From NCBI GenBank assembly GCA_047975765.1, contig JBKEEF010000002.1, positions 62,001 to 126,000 of the forward strand: 64,000 nucleotides of DNA, given 5' to 3'. A program made the translations under genes and the position numbers. Below, in pieces: positions 1-6,777 of this stretch. Within the stretch, counting starts at the first letter, position 1. Each line of letters opens with the position of its first letter. Source of the DNA: JAQWBS01 sp047975765 (lineage in GTDB: Bacteria; Pseudomonadota; Alphaproteobacteria; RF32; CAG-239). The notes under the pieces are model-generated. The model worked only from the letters and a program-made list of their open reading frames with translations, did not search any database and was not told the DNA's origin.

Positions 1-154
1 GTTTTTCATACTCAATGACTTTATCAAGCCCCATTTTGGGTCCTCCAACACCGTAAAAATCAACATTATGTGTTTTCTTTCTCAAGGTTCTTAATAAATT
101 TGCCCCAATAATGTCACCATATTTGCTAATCGTCATAAAATAAAATTTAACCAT
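1..154 (-). CDS. lpxB: Lipid-A-disaccharide synthase-like protein, N-terminal fragment
   Basis: The reading frame starts at 154 and runs leftward off the window, giving about 51 residues. LpxB joins UDP-2,3-diacylglucosamine and lipid X at the inner membrane in lipid A synthesis. The fragment reads as a short beta strand, then GDIIGANLLRTL, then FYGVGGPKM, which matches the order of the family's N-terminal GExSGDxxGA block and the FxGxGGPxM block. The usual GExSGD is degenerate here (ISKYGD), so a divergent LpxB or a related GT-B glycosyltransferase is possible. No clear Shine-Dalgarno is present. An in-frame ATG at 202 would add 16 residues but fits the family less well. The catalytic C-terminal part lies outside the window. 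Confidence 0.55.
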   Translation of the reverse strand, partial: MVKFYFMTISKYGDIIGANLLRTLRKKTHNVDFYGVGGPKMGLDKVIEYEK

Positions 155-459
155 CAATTTCGTCCGTTTTAAAACAACAACTACCGCAACCCTCTGCGTC
201 ATTCAGTTTGTTAATAGTTCGGAAGATATAAATTAAATAAACCTTATTTATTAAAAAACATTAATACAAAAGTTTATATAAAGATGAAGAAAGCCTTAAA
301 TTCCAAAGGAGATAACTTAAATTAAGAAAGTTTAACATACAAAAAAAAGGAGTTCAGTTTGAACTCCTTTTTTATTTATCTTTCCAAAACTTTGAAGAAT
401 GAGAAAGATAATAAGAAATAAATTAAAATTCGGAGTTTGAGATTTATAATAAGAAAAAA
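155..459. other. Intergenic region between lpxB-like gene and pflB terminator
   Basis: Very AT-rich spacer. It holds one bidirectional hairpin terminator (341-376). The only ORF noted is a 13-codon one at 284-325 without a convincing ribosome-binding site, which I do not call. No RNA gene is recognisable. Confidence 0.5.
341..376. terminator. Bidirectional rho-independent terminator
   Basis: A 13-bp stem pairs an A-run plus GGAGTTC with GAACTCC plus a T-run around a four-base loop. A and T tracts on both sides let it work in either direction. No gene on the plus strand directly precedes it, so it may mark the end of an unrecognised short transcript. Confidence 0.7.
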
Positions 460-513
460 GGAGGGAAATTTCATGAGTTTACAAAAAAGTAAATGACTTG
501 AAATTTCCTCTCC
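460..513 (-). terminator. pflB terminator built from a palindromic repeat element
   Basis: A long imperfect palindrome. Outer arms at 460-473 and 499-513 pair, and an inner stem GTTTAC (477-482) pairs with GTAAAT (489-494) around a six-A loop. On the minus strand it is followed by a T-run, so it can terminate pflB. The inner stem plus the following TGA matches the core of the element at 57928-57975, which suggests it derives from the same dispersed family. Confidence 0.6.
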
Positions 514-527
514 TATTTTTCTGTATT

Positions 528-550
528 AAAAATCCAAAATACGGATTTTT
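528..550 (-). terminator. Short hairpin overlapping the pflB stop codon
   Basis: AAAAATCC and GGATTTTT pair around a seven-base loop. On the minus strand the hairpin ends in a T-run that includes the pflB TAA. It is a weak proximal terminator, or a 3'-end stabiliser placed before the larger hairpin at 460-513. Confidence 0.45.
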
Positions 551-2795
551 ACGCGATGCGTTCGTGGAACGTACGAGAAACAACATCTTCTTGTTGTTCT
601 CTAGTCAACTTAATGAAGTTAACAGCATAACCAGAAACACGAACAGTAAGTTGTGGGTAGTTTTCTGGGTGATCCATTGCATCAAGCAAAGTTTCACGAT
701 TAAATACGTTAACGTTCAAGTGTTGACCTGCATTCGCAACATAACCATCTAACATAGCTGTCAAGTTAGAAACTTGAGCAGATTTATCCTTACCCAAAGA
801 GTTAGGGATAATTGAGAAAGTATTAGAAATACCATCTTGTGCATGTTGGAATGGAAGTTTTGATACAGACATCAAAGATGCCAAAGCACCATGTGTGTCA
901 CGACCATGAAGTGGGTTTGCACCAGGAGCAAATGGAACACCTGCTTTTCTACCATCTGGTGTAGAACCTGTTTTCTTACCATAAACAACGTTTGAAGTAA
1001 TTGTCAAAACAGATTGTGTTGGAACTGCATGACGATAAGTAGGGAATTTTCTAATCTTATCCATGAATTTCTTAACAACTTCAACTGCGATGTCATCAAC
1101 TCTTTCGTCGTTGTTACCATATTTAGGGTAGTCACCTTCAATGACATAATCAACAGCAAGACCAGCTTCGTTTCTGATAACTTTAACTTTTGCAAATTTA
1201 ATTGCAGAAAGTGAGTCAGCAACAACAGAAAGTCCAGCAATACCACAACCAAGCGTACGAACGATATCTTTGTCATGCAAAGCCATCAAAGATTTTTCGT
1301 AAGAATATTTGTCGTGCATATAGTGAATGATGTTCAATGCGTTCACATAAGTTTGTGCCAACCATTCCATCATTTCGTCAAATTTAGCAACAACTTCATC
1401 ATAACCTAAGTATTCTGTAGTAATTGGTTCGAACATTGGGCCAACTTGGTCGCCAGATTTTTCGTCTTTACCGCCGTTGATGGCATAAAGCATTGTCTTA
1501 GCCAAGTTTGCACGAGCACCAAAGAATTGCATTTGTTTACCAATTTTCATTGGAGATACGCAACAAGCAATACCATAGTCATCACCAAAGAATTCTCTCA
1601 TCATATCGTCATTTTCATATTGGATAGATGATGTATCAATAGATACTTTCGCACAGAAATCTTTGAAACCTTTTGGAAGGTGTTCAGACCAAAGAACTGT
1701 CAAGTTTGGTTCTGGAGCAGGTCCTAAGTTGTTCAATGTGTGAAGAACACGGAAAGAGTTCTTAGTTACCAAAGTTCTTCCGTCAATTCCCATACCACCA
1801 ATTGATTCTGTTACCCAAACAGGGTCACCAGAGAACAACGCATTATAGTCAGGCGTTCTTAAGAAACGAACCATACGAAGTTTAATTACGAAATCATCCA
1901 TAATTTCTTGAGCTTTAGATTCTGTCAATACACCAGCTTTGATATCTCTTTCAAAGTAGATATCTAAGAAAGAAGAAACACGACCCAAAGACATAGCCGC
2001 ACCGTTTTGGTCTTTAATTGCAGCCAAATAACCGAGGTATGTCCATTGAACAGCTTCTGTTGCATTTGTTGCAGGTTTAGAAATATCCAAACCATAAGCA
2101 GCAGCCATCGTTTTCATATCTTTCAAAGCTCTGATTTGTTCAGAAAGCTCTTCTCTATCTCTGATAATATCTTCAACCATAGCAGCTTTATCAGAGATAG
2201 CTTTTTCTTTTTGTTTTTCTTCAATAAGCTTGTCAATACCATAAAGAGCAACACGACGATAGTCACCAATAATACGACCACGACCGTAAGCATCTGGAAG
2301 ACCAGTTACGATACCACTTTTGCGGCAAGCACGAATTTCTGGAGTATATGCATCAAAAACACCATCATTATGTGTTTTACGGAATTTTGTGAAAACTTCA
2401 GTTACAAATGGATCAAGCGCAATGCCATAAGCATCGCAAGAGTCTTTAACCATTTTATAGCCACCATAAGGCATCAAAGCTCTTTTCAAAGGAGCATCCG
2501 TTTGCAAGCCAACGATAACTTCGTCTTCTTTGCTGATATATCCAGCACCGTGAGAAGCAATACCTGAAACTACTTTAGTGTCACTGTCTAAAACGCCACC
2601 GTTCGCAATTTCTTTCTTCATCAAATCAAGAACTGTGTTCCAGACTTTTTGTGTTCTAGGAGTCGCAGGAGCAAGAAAAGAGTCGTCGCCTTCGTAAGGG
2701 AGGTAGTTATGAATGATGAAATCTCTGACATTCACTTCCTTTTTCCACTTTTCGCCGGCAAAACCGTTCCAAGCTTCATTTTTATTTTCTGTCAT
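549..2795 (-). CDS. pflB: Pyruvate formate-lyase (formate C-acetyltransferase)
   Basis: A 748-residue glycyl-radical enzyme that converts pyruvate and CoA to acetyl-CoA and formate in the cytoplasm during anaerobic growth. The adjacent active-site cysteines (GIACCVSPM) fall at about residues 411-412. The radical glycine lies in RVSGYAVNF, 26 residues from the C-terminus, the same offset as in E. coli. Start: the open frame extends to 2843, but the ATG at 2795 is preceded by AAAGGAT and starts at the family's usual N-terminus, so I use it. No pflA activase is adjacent, so it must be encoded elsewhere. The gene is monocistronic, with its own terminators. Confidence 0.97.
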   Translation of the reverse strand: MTENKNEAWNGFAGEKWKKEVNVRDFIIHNYLPYEGDDSFLAPATPRTQKVWNTVLDLMKKEIANGGVLDSDTKVVSGIASHGAGYISKEDEVIVGLQTDAPLKRALMPYGGYKMVKDSCDAYGIALDPFVTEVFTKFRKTHNDGVFDAYTPEIRACRKSGIVTGLPDAYGRGRIIGDYRRVALYGIDKLIEEKQKEKAISDKAAMVEDIIRDREELSEQIRALKDMKTMAAAYGLDISKPATNATEAVQWTYLGYLAAIKDQNGAAMSLGRVSSFLDIYFERDIKAGVLTESKAQEIMDDFVIKLRMVRFLRTPDYNALFSGDPVWVTESIGGMGIDGRTLVTKNSFRVLHTLNNLGPAPEPNLTVLWSEHLPKGFKDFCAKVSIDTSSIQYENDDMMREFFGDDYGIACCVSPMKIGKQMQFFGARANLAKTMLYAINGGKDEKSGDQVGPMFEPITTEYLGYDEVVAKFDEMMEWLAQTYVNALNIIHYMHDKYSYEKSLMALHDKDIVRTLGCGIAGLSVVADSLSAIKFAKVKVIRNEAGLAVDYVIEGDYPKYGNNDERVDDIAVEVVKKFMDKIRKFPTYRHAVPTQSVLTITSNVVYGKKTGSTPDGRKAGVPFAPGANPLHGRDTHGALASLMSVSKLPFQHAQDGISNTFSIIPNSLGKDKSAQVSNLTAMLDGYVANAGQHLNVNVFNRETLLDAMDHPENYPQLTVRVSGYAVNFIKLTREQQEDVVSRTFHERIA

Positions 2796-2969
2796 CTTTA
2801 TATCCTTTACATTAACAAGATTTGAAACAAAAATAGCAATCATTATTATAATGACGCATTTTTATAAAAATTTCAACTACTATTACCAAATTTATTTAGT
2901 TTTGACTAGTCTTTAAATTAAAAAAGTTTATATTAAAATTACAAAAAATATTACAAGAGGAGCTAATAA

Positions 2970-3563
2970 ATGTTCAGTGAACTAATCGAAAAAAGACGAA
3001 GCATATATAACCTAGGAAAATCAGAGGTTTTGAGTGAAGATGAAATTATAAAACTAATTGAAAATAGTATTAAACAATCTCCAAGTGCTTTTAATTCGCA
3101 ATCTCCTAGAGCTGTTATTTTGTTTGGAAAACACCATGAAAAAGTATGGAATATTGTCTTAGATACACTAAAAGCAATGATTCCCGAAGAAGCATTCAAA
3201 AACACACAAATAAAAGTGGATAACTGCTTTAAATCGGGATTCGGAACAGTTCTTTTCTTTGAAGATGATGATACAACAAAAAAACTTCAAGAACAATTCC
3301 CAGCATATGCTCAAAACTTTCCAACTTTTGCAGAACATGCAAATGCAATTGCACAATTTGCTGTTTGGACAGCTTTAGCGGAAAAGAAAATTGGAGCAAC
3401 TTTACAACACTACAACCCAATCATTGACGAAGCCGTCAAAAAAGAATGGAAATTACCAGAGAGTTGGAGATTAATTGCTCAAATGCCTTTTGGAAGCATT
3501 GAAAAATCGCCTGAGGCAAAAGAGTTTATGGAAATTGGAAAAAGAGTAAAAAACTTCAGATAA
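2970..3563 (+). CDS. Nitroreductase family protein (Frm2/Hbn1-like)
   Basis: A 197-residue FMN-dependent nitroreductase-fold protein. The N-terminal RRSIYNLGK, the SPSAFNSQSPRAVIL segment and GATLQHYNP near residues 143-151 resemble the fungal/bacterial Frm2-Hbn1 branch, small NAD(P)H-dependent reductases of nitroaromatics or quinones. A good AGGAG Shine-Dalgarno precedes the ATG. A possible promoter (TTGACT at 2902, TTTATA at 2927) lies upstream, with long spacing. It is divergent from pflB and appears to be a single-gene unit. The natural substrate cannot be read from the sequence. Confidence 0.85.
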   Translation: MFSELIEKRRSIYNLGKSEVLSEDEIIKLIENSIKQSPSAFNSQSPRAVILFGKHHEKVWNIVLDTLKAMIPEEAFKNTQIKVDNCFKSGFGTVLFFEDDDTTKKLQEQFPAYAQNFPTFAEHANAIAQFAVWTALAEKKIGATLQHYNPIIDEAVKKEWKLPESWRLIAQMPFGSIEKSPEAKEFMEIGKRVKNFR

Positions 3564-3716
3564 AAAAAACAGACATAGACGATAATATATTTTTAAGCTA
3601 TACTCTAAGTGTAAAGTTAAAAATCATACAAATTATTAAAATATTACAATTATGAAGCCACTTAGTTTTATTTACACCATTCCTTGGTTAATTTCTGCAA
3701 TGGATGTTTATATAAA

Positions 3717-3866
3717 ATGGACTCAACTTTAGGCACAATAATATGTGGAACACTATGCACAATTAGTTTTGCCTTCATAATCTATATAATGATCCAAGAC
3801 AATAGAAAAGCAATTAAAAATTATATTGAATTGGAAGAACTTAGACAAAAAGGGAGTGATAACTAG
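3717..3866 (+). CDS. Possible small single-span membrane protein
   Basis: A 49-codon frame from the ATG at 3717. It has one hydrophobic span (about residues 5-24) followed by a charged helix rich in K, E and Q. There is no Shine-Dalgarno. A different frame opens at the ATG at 3652, which follows an AATTATTAAA upstream sequence like those of other orphan genes here, and it encodes 26 residues that stop at 3732. The two frames could be halves of one frameshifted gene. A TTG at 3684 extends the present frame. A weak promoter (TAGACG at 3576, TATACT at 3599, 17-bp spacing) and a terminator at 3890 bracket the region, which is why I keep it. Confidence 0.3.
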   Translation: MDSTLGTIICGTLCTISFAFIIYIMIQDNRKAIKNYIELEELRQKGSDN

Positions 3867-3889
3867 AAAAAACTATTTTAGTTAAAATT

Positions 3890-3927
3890 AAAAAAGACGA
3901 AAACTCTATGAGTTCTCGTCTTTTTTG
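3890..3927. terminator. Bidirectional terminator between convergent small genes
   Basis: AAAAAGACGA-AACTC pairs with GAGTT-TCGTCTTTTT around a short loop with one internal mismatch. The stop codon of the minus-strand gene that ends at 3906 lies inside it. Confidence 0.8.
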
Positions 3928-4133
3928 TTATTTTCTTTTTTTTCTTTGAAATCAACAGATGAAAGAAAGATAGATAATCCCACCAGAACCAAAATAAAAC
4001 CAAGGACCGACAAGATGTCATCTAAAATAATATCTGCACCATCTTGTCGATTGGAAATCAAATTACCAAACCAGAAAGCAACCCAACCCAAAATCAAAGA
4101 AACTAATGCAATAATAAACTTCTTTTTTTTCAT
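3906..4133 (-). CDS. Small two-span membrane protein, unknown function
   Basis: A 75-residue protein. A KKKK N-terminus precedes a hydrophobic span (about 5-22), then a short polar loop rich in D, then a second span (about 40-58) and a very charged KKENNKKDEN tail. It does not resemble a family I know. I chose the ATG at 4133 because it directly precedes the first membrane span; an upstream ATG at 4154 would add seven residues. Neither has a Shine-Dalgarno. Its stop codon lies inside the shared terminator. It resembles the next gene (4285-4497) only in size and topology. Confidence 0.5.
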   Translation of the reverse strand: MKKKKFIIALVSLILGWVAFWFGNLISNRQDGADIILDDILSVLGFILVLVGLSIFLSSVDFKEKKENNKKDENS

Positions 4134-4221
4134 AATTTTGAAAATTAAAATATTAAACATAAAAATTCTAGACAAAGTTACTATACGCTTTTTTATATAA
4201 ATATGGTAGAAAAATTTTCAT

Positions 4222-4270
4222 AAAAAAAAGACTGATATTCGAATTTTAAAAATTGGAATATCAGTCTTTT
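4222..4270. terminator. Hairpin terminator
   Basis: GACTGATATTC pairs with GAATATCAGTC around a 15-base loop, with A and T tracts outside. On the minus strand it lies just past the stop of the gene ending at 4285. Confidence 0.75.
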
Positions 4271-4284
4271 AATCTTTTTATATT

Positions 4285-4497
4285 CTAGGATTTTTTTGTA
4301 ATTCTTGGTCCAAAAAAGAAAGCAATTGCTCCAATTACACCAAGAACAGACAAAATCAAACCTGCACATGTCATAAGTTCATAAAGAACTCTAAAAAACC
4401 CGCTTCCTGCATTTCCTCTAAAAAAATAGAGAAGAGCAACGCCCAAAAAAGCTGCTACCAAAGAAAGGGAAAAGTCTTTTGTAAACAAAGTTTTCAT
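4285..4497 (-). CDS. Small two-span membrane protein, unknown function
   Basis: A 70-residue protein with hydrophobic spans at about residues 8-26 and 40-62, a short glycine-rich loop between them and a basic ITKKS tail. No family is recognised. The ATG at 4497 has no Shine-Dalgarno, and the leader is AT-rich. It has its own downstream terminator, so it is a separate unit from the gene at 3906-4133. Confidence 0.5.
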   Translation of the reverse strand: MKTLFTKDFSLSLVAAFLGVALLYFFRGNAGSGFFRVLYELMTCAGLILSVLGVIGAIAFFFGPRITKKS

Positions 4498-4653
4498 AAA
4501 AATAAGGTATTAGAATTAGACAATAATAGGTTTATGGATAGACTATAATCTATATTTTTACAAAAATCAATTCATAAAGCTCATTGAAACATTTTTTGAT
4601 CAAAACATTAAAAGCTGACAAAAAGTTGTAAGAAAAGACCTGTTATATAAGAT

Positions 4654-5493
4654 TCAAACCCCCAGATAGTACCACTCAGCCCCTATCTCACATTTATGAT
4701 TTGGAATAATCATATAACAGTCCTTATCTGCAAAAGTTTTTTCGCCATCATCACAAAGAGAGATTTGTGTTCCTTTGGAAATAAAATCCAAATGTTTGAA
4801 ATTTTGAACCAGATGTCCTTCTTTTTCTTTTATGATGATATCTGTCATCTTGATAATCTTTTTTTCTTTTTTCTCAAAAGAACCTTCAATCATTTTTAAA
4901 TTTTTTAAAAGATTGAGAATTGATTGATAAGCTAAGTCAACAGCTTTAGGATCTTTGTGATAACCAGATTCTAAGGTGAGACCATTTTTTCCTACTAAAT
5001 TCACATATCTTTCCGTTGAATAATCAACAATTTCTTCTTGAGAACTATAAACATCTGGCCAACCAGAAAGAACATAATCAACATTCAAAGATTCGATAAT
5101 TTTCAAATTTCCTTCAGAAGCAAAATCCAAGAAAGCAAAAGGAACTTCTCCCTCATTATGCGTCGAGTGAACATCAAGCATATAATCACAATCTTCAATG
5201 AGCTCTGCAACTTCCACTCCTAATTCTTTTTCATAGGTATCAGGATACTCCCATTTATTGATAACACGATTTAGATTTTCCTCAATTTGTCTCACATCAT
5301 TTTGATGAGCTTGGGGATTCGCAACAGGAACAACAACCAACTTTCCACTTACCAACCTGGTTGAGCCATTTTCAATCTCTTTCATTAACTTCGCTATTGC
5401 AAGAGGTCCTGCCACTTCATTTCCATGAATTGCGCCCAAAATGAGTAATTTTGTTCCCTGAACAGGTGTTTCAAATCTATAAACTTGGAGCAT
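4654..5493 (-). CDS. Succinylglutamate desuccinylase/aspartoacylase family zinc hydrolase
   Basis: A 279-residue M14-like zinc deacylase. Zinc ligands are visible as HGNE (H23, E26) and the later DVHST histidine (H109); the general-base glutamate is E175 in LTLESGYH. Family members remove an acyl group from N-acyl amino acids. The ATG at 5493 has a GAGGAA Shine-Dalgarno and overlaps the 3' end of the upstream acetyltransferase gene by 17 bp, so the two are translationally coupled. The pairing suggests an N-acylation and deacylation module for the same amino-acid-like substrate, which is my inference. The full arginine-succinyltransferase pathway set is not present nearby. Confidence 0.8.
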   Translation of the reverse strand: MLQVYRFETPVQGTKLLILGAIHGNEVAGPLAIAKLMKEIENGSTRLVSGKLVVVPVANPQAHQNDVRQIEENLNRVINKWEYPDTYEKELGVEVAELIEDCDYMLDVHSTHNEGEVPFAFLDFASEGNLKIIESLNVDYVLSGWPDVYSSQEEIVDYSTERYVNLVGKNGLTLESGYHKDPKAVDLAYQSILNLLKNLKMIEGSFEKKEKKIIKMTDIIIKEKEGHLVQNFKHLDFISKGTQISLCDDGEKTFADKDCYMIIPNHKCEIGAEWYYLGV

Positions 5494-6349
5494 TTCTTGA
5501 ATTCCTCATCATCATTAGATTAATATTAGTCATACCATTTGATTTTTTCATTTTGGCATAATAGTCAGTTCTTGCAAAGATAATTCTTTGATTTTCTTTG
5601 TCATAACCAACACCTATTCTATCCATATAAAACATTTTATCAATTTGATTGAAATTTTCAAAATGTCTAACTTCTTGTTCACCTGTTATTCTTTCAACTT
5701 TATCTTTAAGTGGACGGTGCATCAAAGCAATTTTACCATTATCAGCAGGATCTATTCCAGATGAAAACATATTAAAGCCATTTTCAAAATAAGGCGTCAT
5801 ATTCCAAACGTTTTTACGATCAATAATAGATACAACATCTGTTGCTCCCATATGACGAGCCATATTTTGGCGATATAAAACCATAATTTGATTCAAATGA
5901 TTCCCTCTAAATTTAGGATGAACAGAATCTGAACCAAGAACAGCAACACTAACATCTCCAAGTTTTCTCTCTTTTGAAAAAATATTCAATTTATGATTAG
6001 GAAACTCCTCTTGCAAGTCAGCATAATTATCAACCATTCTAAAATTGGACATTGCAATCAATTGATGCCCAATAAAAGCACCTACAAAATTCACATCTGA
6101 ATTTTCCTTTTCCATAATCTCTCGATAATATTTGCGATCATGTTTATGAATAAAACATTCTTGACCTTCTTTAAGATTATCATAGATACTTTCTGACAAA
6201 TCTGCCATTGCAGCACAGTCTTTTACTGTAAGAGGGCGAATATAAAAACCAAGTGTTTTTGAAAGAACATGCCCTTTATATTTGGAAATTCGACCATGAA
6301 ATTCCAAAGGGTTATTATTTGTTGTTTCTCTCAAATTTATATTTCTCAT
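5477..6349 (-). CDS. GNAT family N-acetyltransferase
   Basis: A 290-residue protein with a GNAT core. A beta strand reading VAVLGSDSVHP leads into the acetyl-CoA pyrophosphate-binding turn KFRGNHLN and a helix, followed by ATDVVSIIDRKN and a FENGFNMF segment typical of the C-terminal part of the fold (about residues 135-205). The extra C-terminal 80 residues are not recognised. The ATG at 6349 has a GGGAA Shine-Dalgarno; seven upstream codons in frame lack support. It forms an operon with the zinc deacylase that follows. The acyl acceptor is unknown. Confidence 0.75.
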   Translation of the reverse strand: MRNINLRETTNNNPLEFHGRISKYKGHVLSKTLGFYIRPLTVKDCAAMADLSESIYDNLKEGQECFIHKHDRKYYREIMEKENSDVNFVGAFIGHQLIAMSNFRMVDNYADLQEEFPNHKLNIFSKERKLGDVSVAVLGSDSVHPKFRGNHLNQIMVLYRQNMARHMGATDVVSIIDRKNVWNMTPYFENGFNMFSSGIDPADNGKIALMHRPLKDKVERITGEQEVRHFENFNQIDKMFYMDRIGVGYDKENQRIIFARTDYYAKMKKSNGMTNINLMMMRNSRNAPSL

Positions 6350-6367
6350 TTTATTTTCCCATAAACA

Positions 6368-6396
6368 CAAAAAAACCGAACTTTCTCAGCTCGGCC
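6368..6396 (-). terminator. Terminator of the tiny transcription unit
   Basis: On the minus strand CCGAGCT and AGTTCGG pair around a five-base loop with one mismatch, followed by seven T residues. Confidence 0.65.
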
Positions 6397-6525
6397 TCAC
6401 ATCTCATCTACTCTTTTACTCGGATTGATTTTTCCTAAAAAACGTACAACAAAGTGTAAGGCAAGCTTGCCTTCTTCTTTATTACCAAACGTTTTATAGA
6501 AAATGCAGTCATTTGTATTCCTCAA
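6397..6525 (-). CDS. Alternative 42-residue frame in the tiny transcription unit
   Basis: This frame begins with TTG at 6525 and ends one base before the terminator stem. The product reads like a folded polypeptide, with segments such as CIFYKTFGNKEEGK and VVRFLGKINPSKR. However, the TTG overlaps the GAGGAA sequence that best serves the ATG of the other frame at 6512. One explanation is a one-base frameshift just after the ATG, which would join the good start to this frame. I cannot decide between the frames from sequence alone. Confidence 0.25.
   Translation of the reverse strand: MRNTNDCIFYKTFGNKEEGKLALHFVVRFLGKINPSKRVDEM
6435..6512 (-). CDS. Tiny ORF (25 residues) with promoter, RBS and terminator
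   Basis: The ATG at 6512 is preceded at ideal spacing by GAGGAA (6518-6523). That in turn lies about 15 bases after the predicted transcript start of a near-consensus promoter (6540-6568). The peptide is short and basic in the middle (RLVIKKK), with a mildly hydrophobic end. An overlapping frame (6397-6525) gives a more protein-like sequence. The unit could encode a small peptide, a frameshifted remnant or a small RNA. Confidence 0.35.
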   Translation of the reverse strand: MTAFSIKRLVIKKKASLPYTLLYVF

Positions 6526-6539
6526 TTTAACTAAAACTA

Positions 6540-6568
6540 AGGATAAATAAAAAATATTTTTTTGTCAA
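6540..6568 (-). promoter_or_regulatory. Promoter of the tiny transcription unit
   Basis: On the minus strand TTGACA (6563-6568) and TATCCT (6540-6545) are separated by 17 bp, close to the sigma-70 consensus. Confidence 0.6.
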
Positions 6569-6569
6569 A

Positions 6570-6604
6570 TAAAAAAGAACCTTCTTTCGAAGACTCTTTT
6601 TTAT
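6570..6604. terminator. Terminator downstream of groEL
   Basis: AAAAAAGA..CTTC pairs with GAAG..TCTTTTTT around a TTTC loop with a two-base internal bulge. A and T tracts flank it. It lies beyond the repeat cluster, so groEL mRNA would include the palindromic element. Confidence 0.7.
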
Positions 6605-6619
6605 CATATCATTAAATAT

Positions 6620-6764
6620 AAGGGTTCGTACGAATAACCTTACACTATGAAAACAAAAACTTGATAGGTAAGGTTAGTAGTAGAAAGCGAGAGGAAAAAT
6701 TTTTGAGTGTAGAACTGACTACATGATAAAATTTTTAACTCAAAGGGTTCGTACCAATAACCTT
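6620..6764. repeat. 22-bp direct repeat flanking a palindromic element
   Basis: AAGGGTTCGTAC(G/C)AATAACCTT occurs at 6620-6641 and 6743-6764, 123 bp apart. The two copies differ at one base within this core and bracket the palindrome at 6688-6741. The second copy ends 14 bp from the groEL stop codon. Confidence 0.75.
6688..6741. repeat. Palindromic element copy (groEL 3' region)
   Basis: An AAAAATTTT-type arm, an unpaired TGAG/ATCA step, then a TGTAG (6708-6712) to CTACA (6719-6723) inner stem around a six-base loop. This architecture (AT arm, internal mismatch, five-bp inner stem, TGA after it) recurs at 460-513 and 33210-33260. Confidence 0.6.
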
Positions 6765-6777
6765 GCATTGCAAGTTT

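Larger units (their letters stand above)
6350..6777. other. Intergenic region with a tiny transcription unit and repeat cluster
   Basis: This 428-bp stretch between the GNAT gene and groEL holds, from left to right on the minus strand's downstream side: a terminator (6368-6396), a 25-codon or 42-codon ORF (6397-6525), its promoter (6540-6568), the groEL terminator (6570-6604), and a palindromic element flanked by a 22-bp direct repeat (6620-6764). Confidence 0.6.

Noticed and set aside
155..202. Longer lpxB start at the ATG at 202
   Set aside because: It would add 16 residues that do not fit the family N-terminus and has no Shine-Dalgarno; kept only as an alternative.
284..325. 13-codon ORF before the terminator at 341
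   Set aside because: No convincing Shine-Dalgarno or promoter; length is expected by chance in AT-rich DNA.
2007..2567. 186-codon plus-strand frame opposite pflB
   Set aside because: It is antisense to a fully conserved enzyme, and its composition (runs of S, F, I, N) is that of a shadow frame.
549..2969. FNR-type operator upstream of pflB
   Set aside because: Anaerobic control would be expected, but no TTGAT-N4-ATCAA dyad is present in the pflB upstream region.
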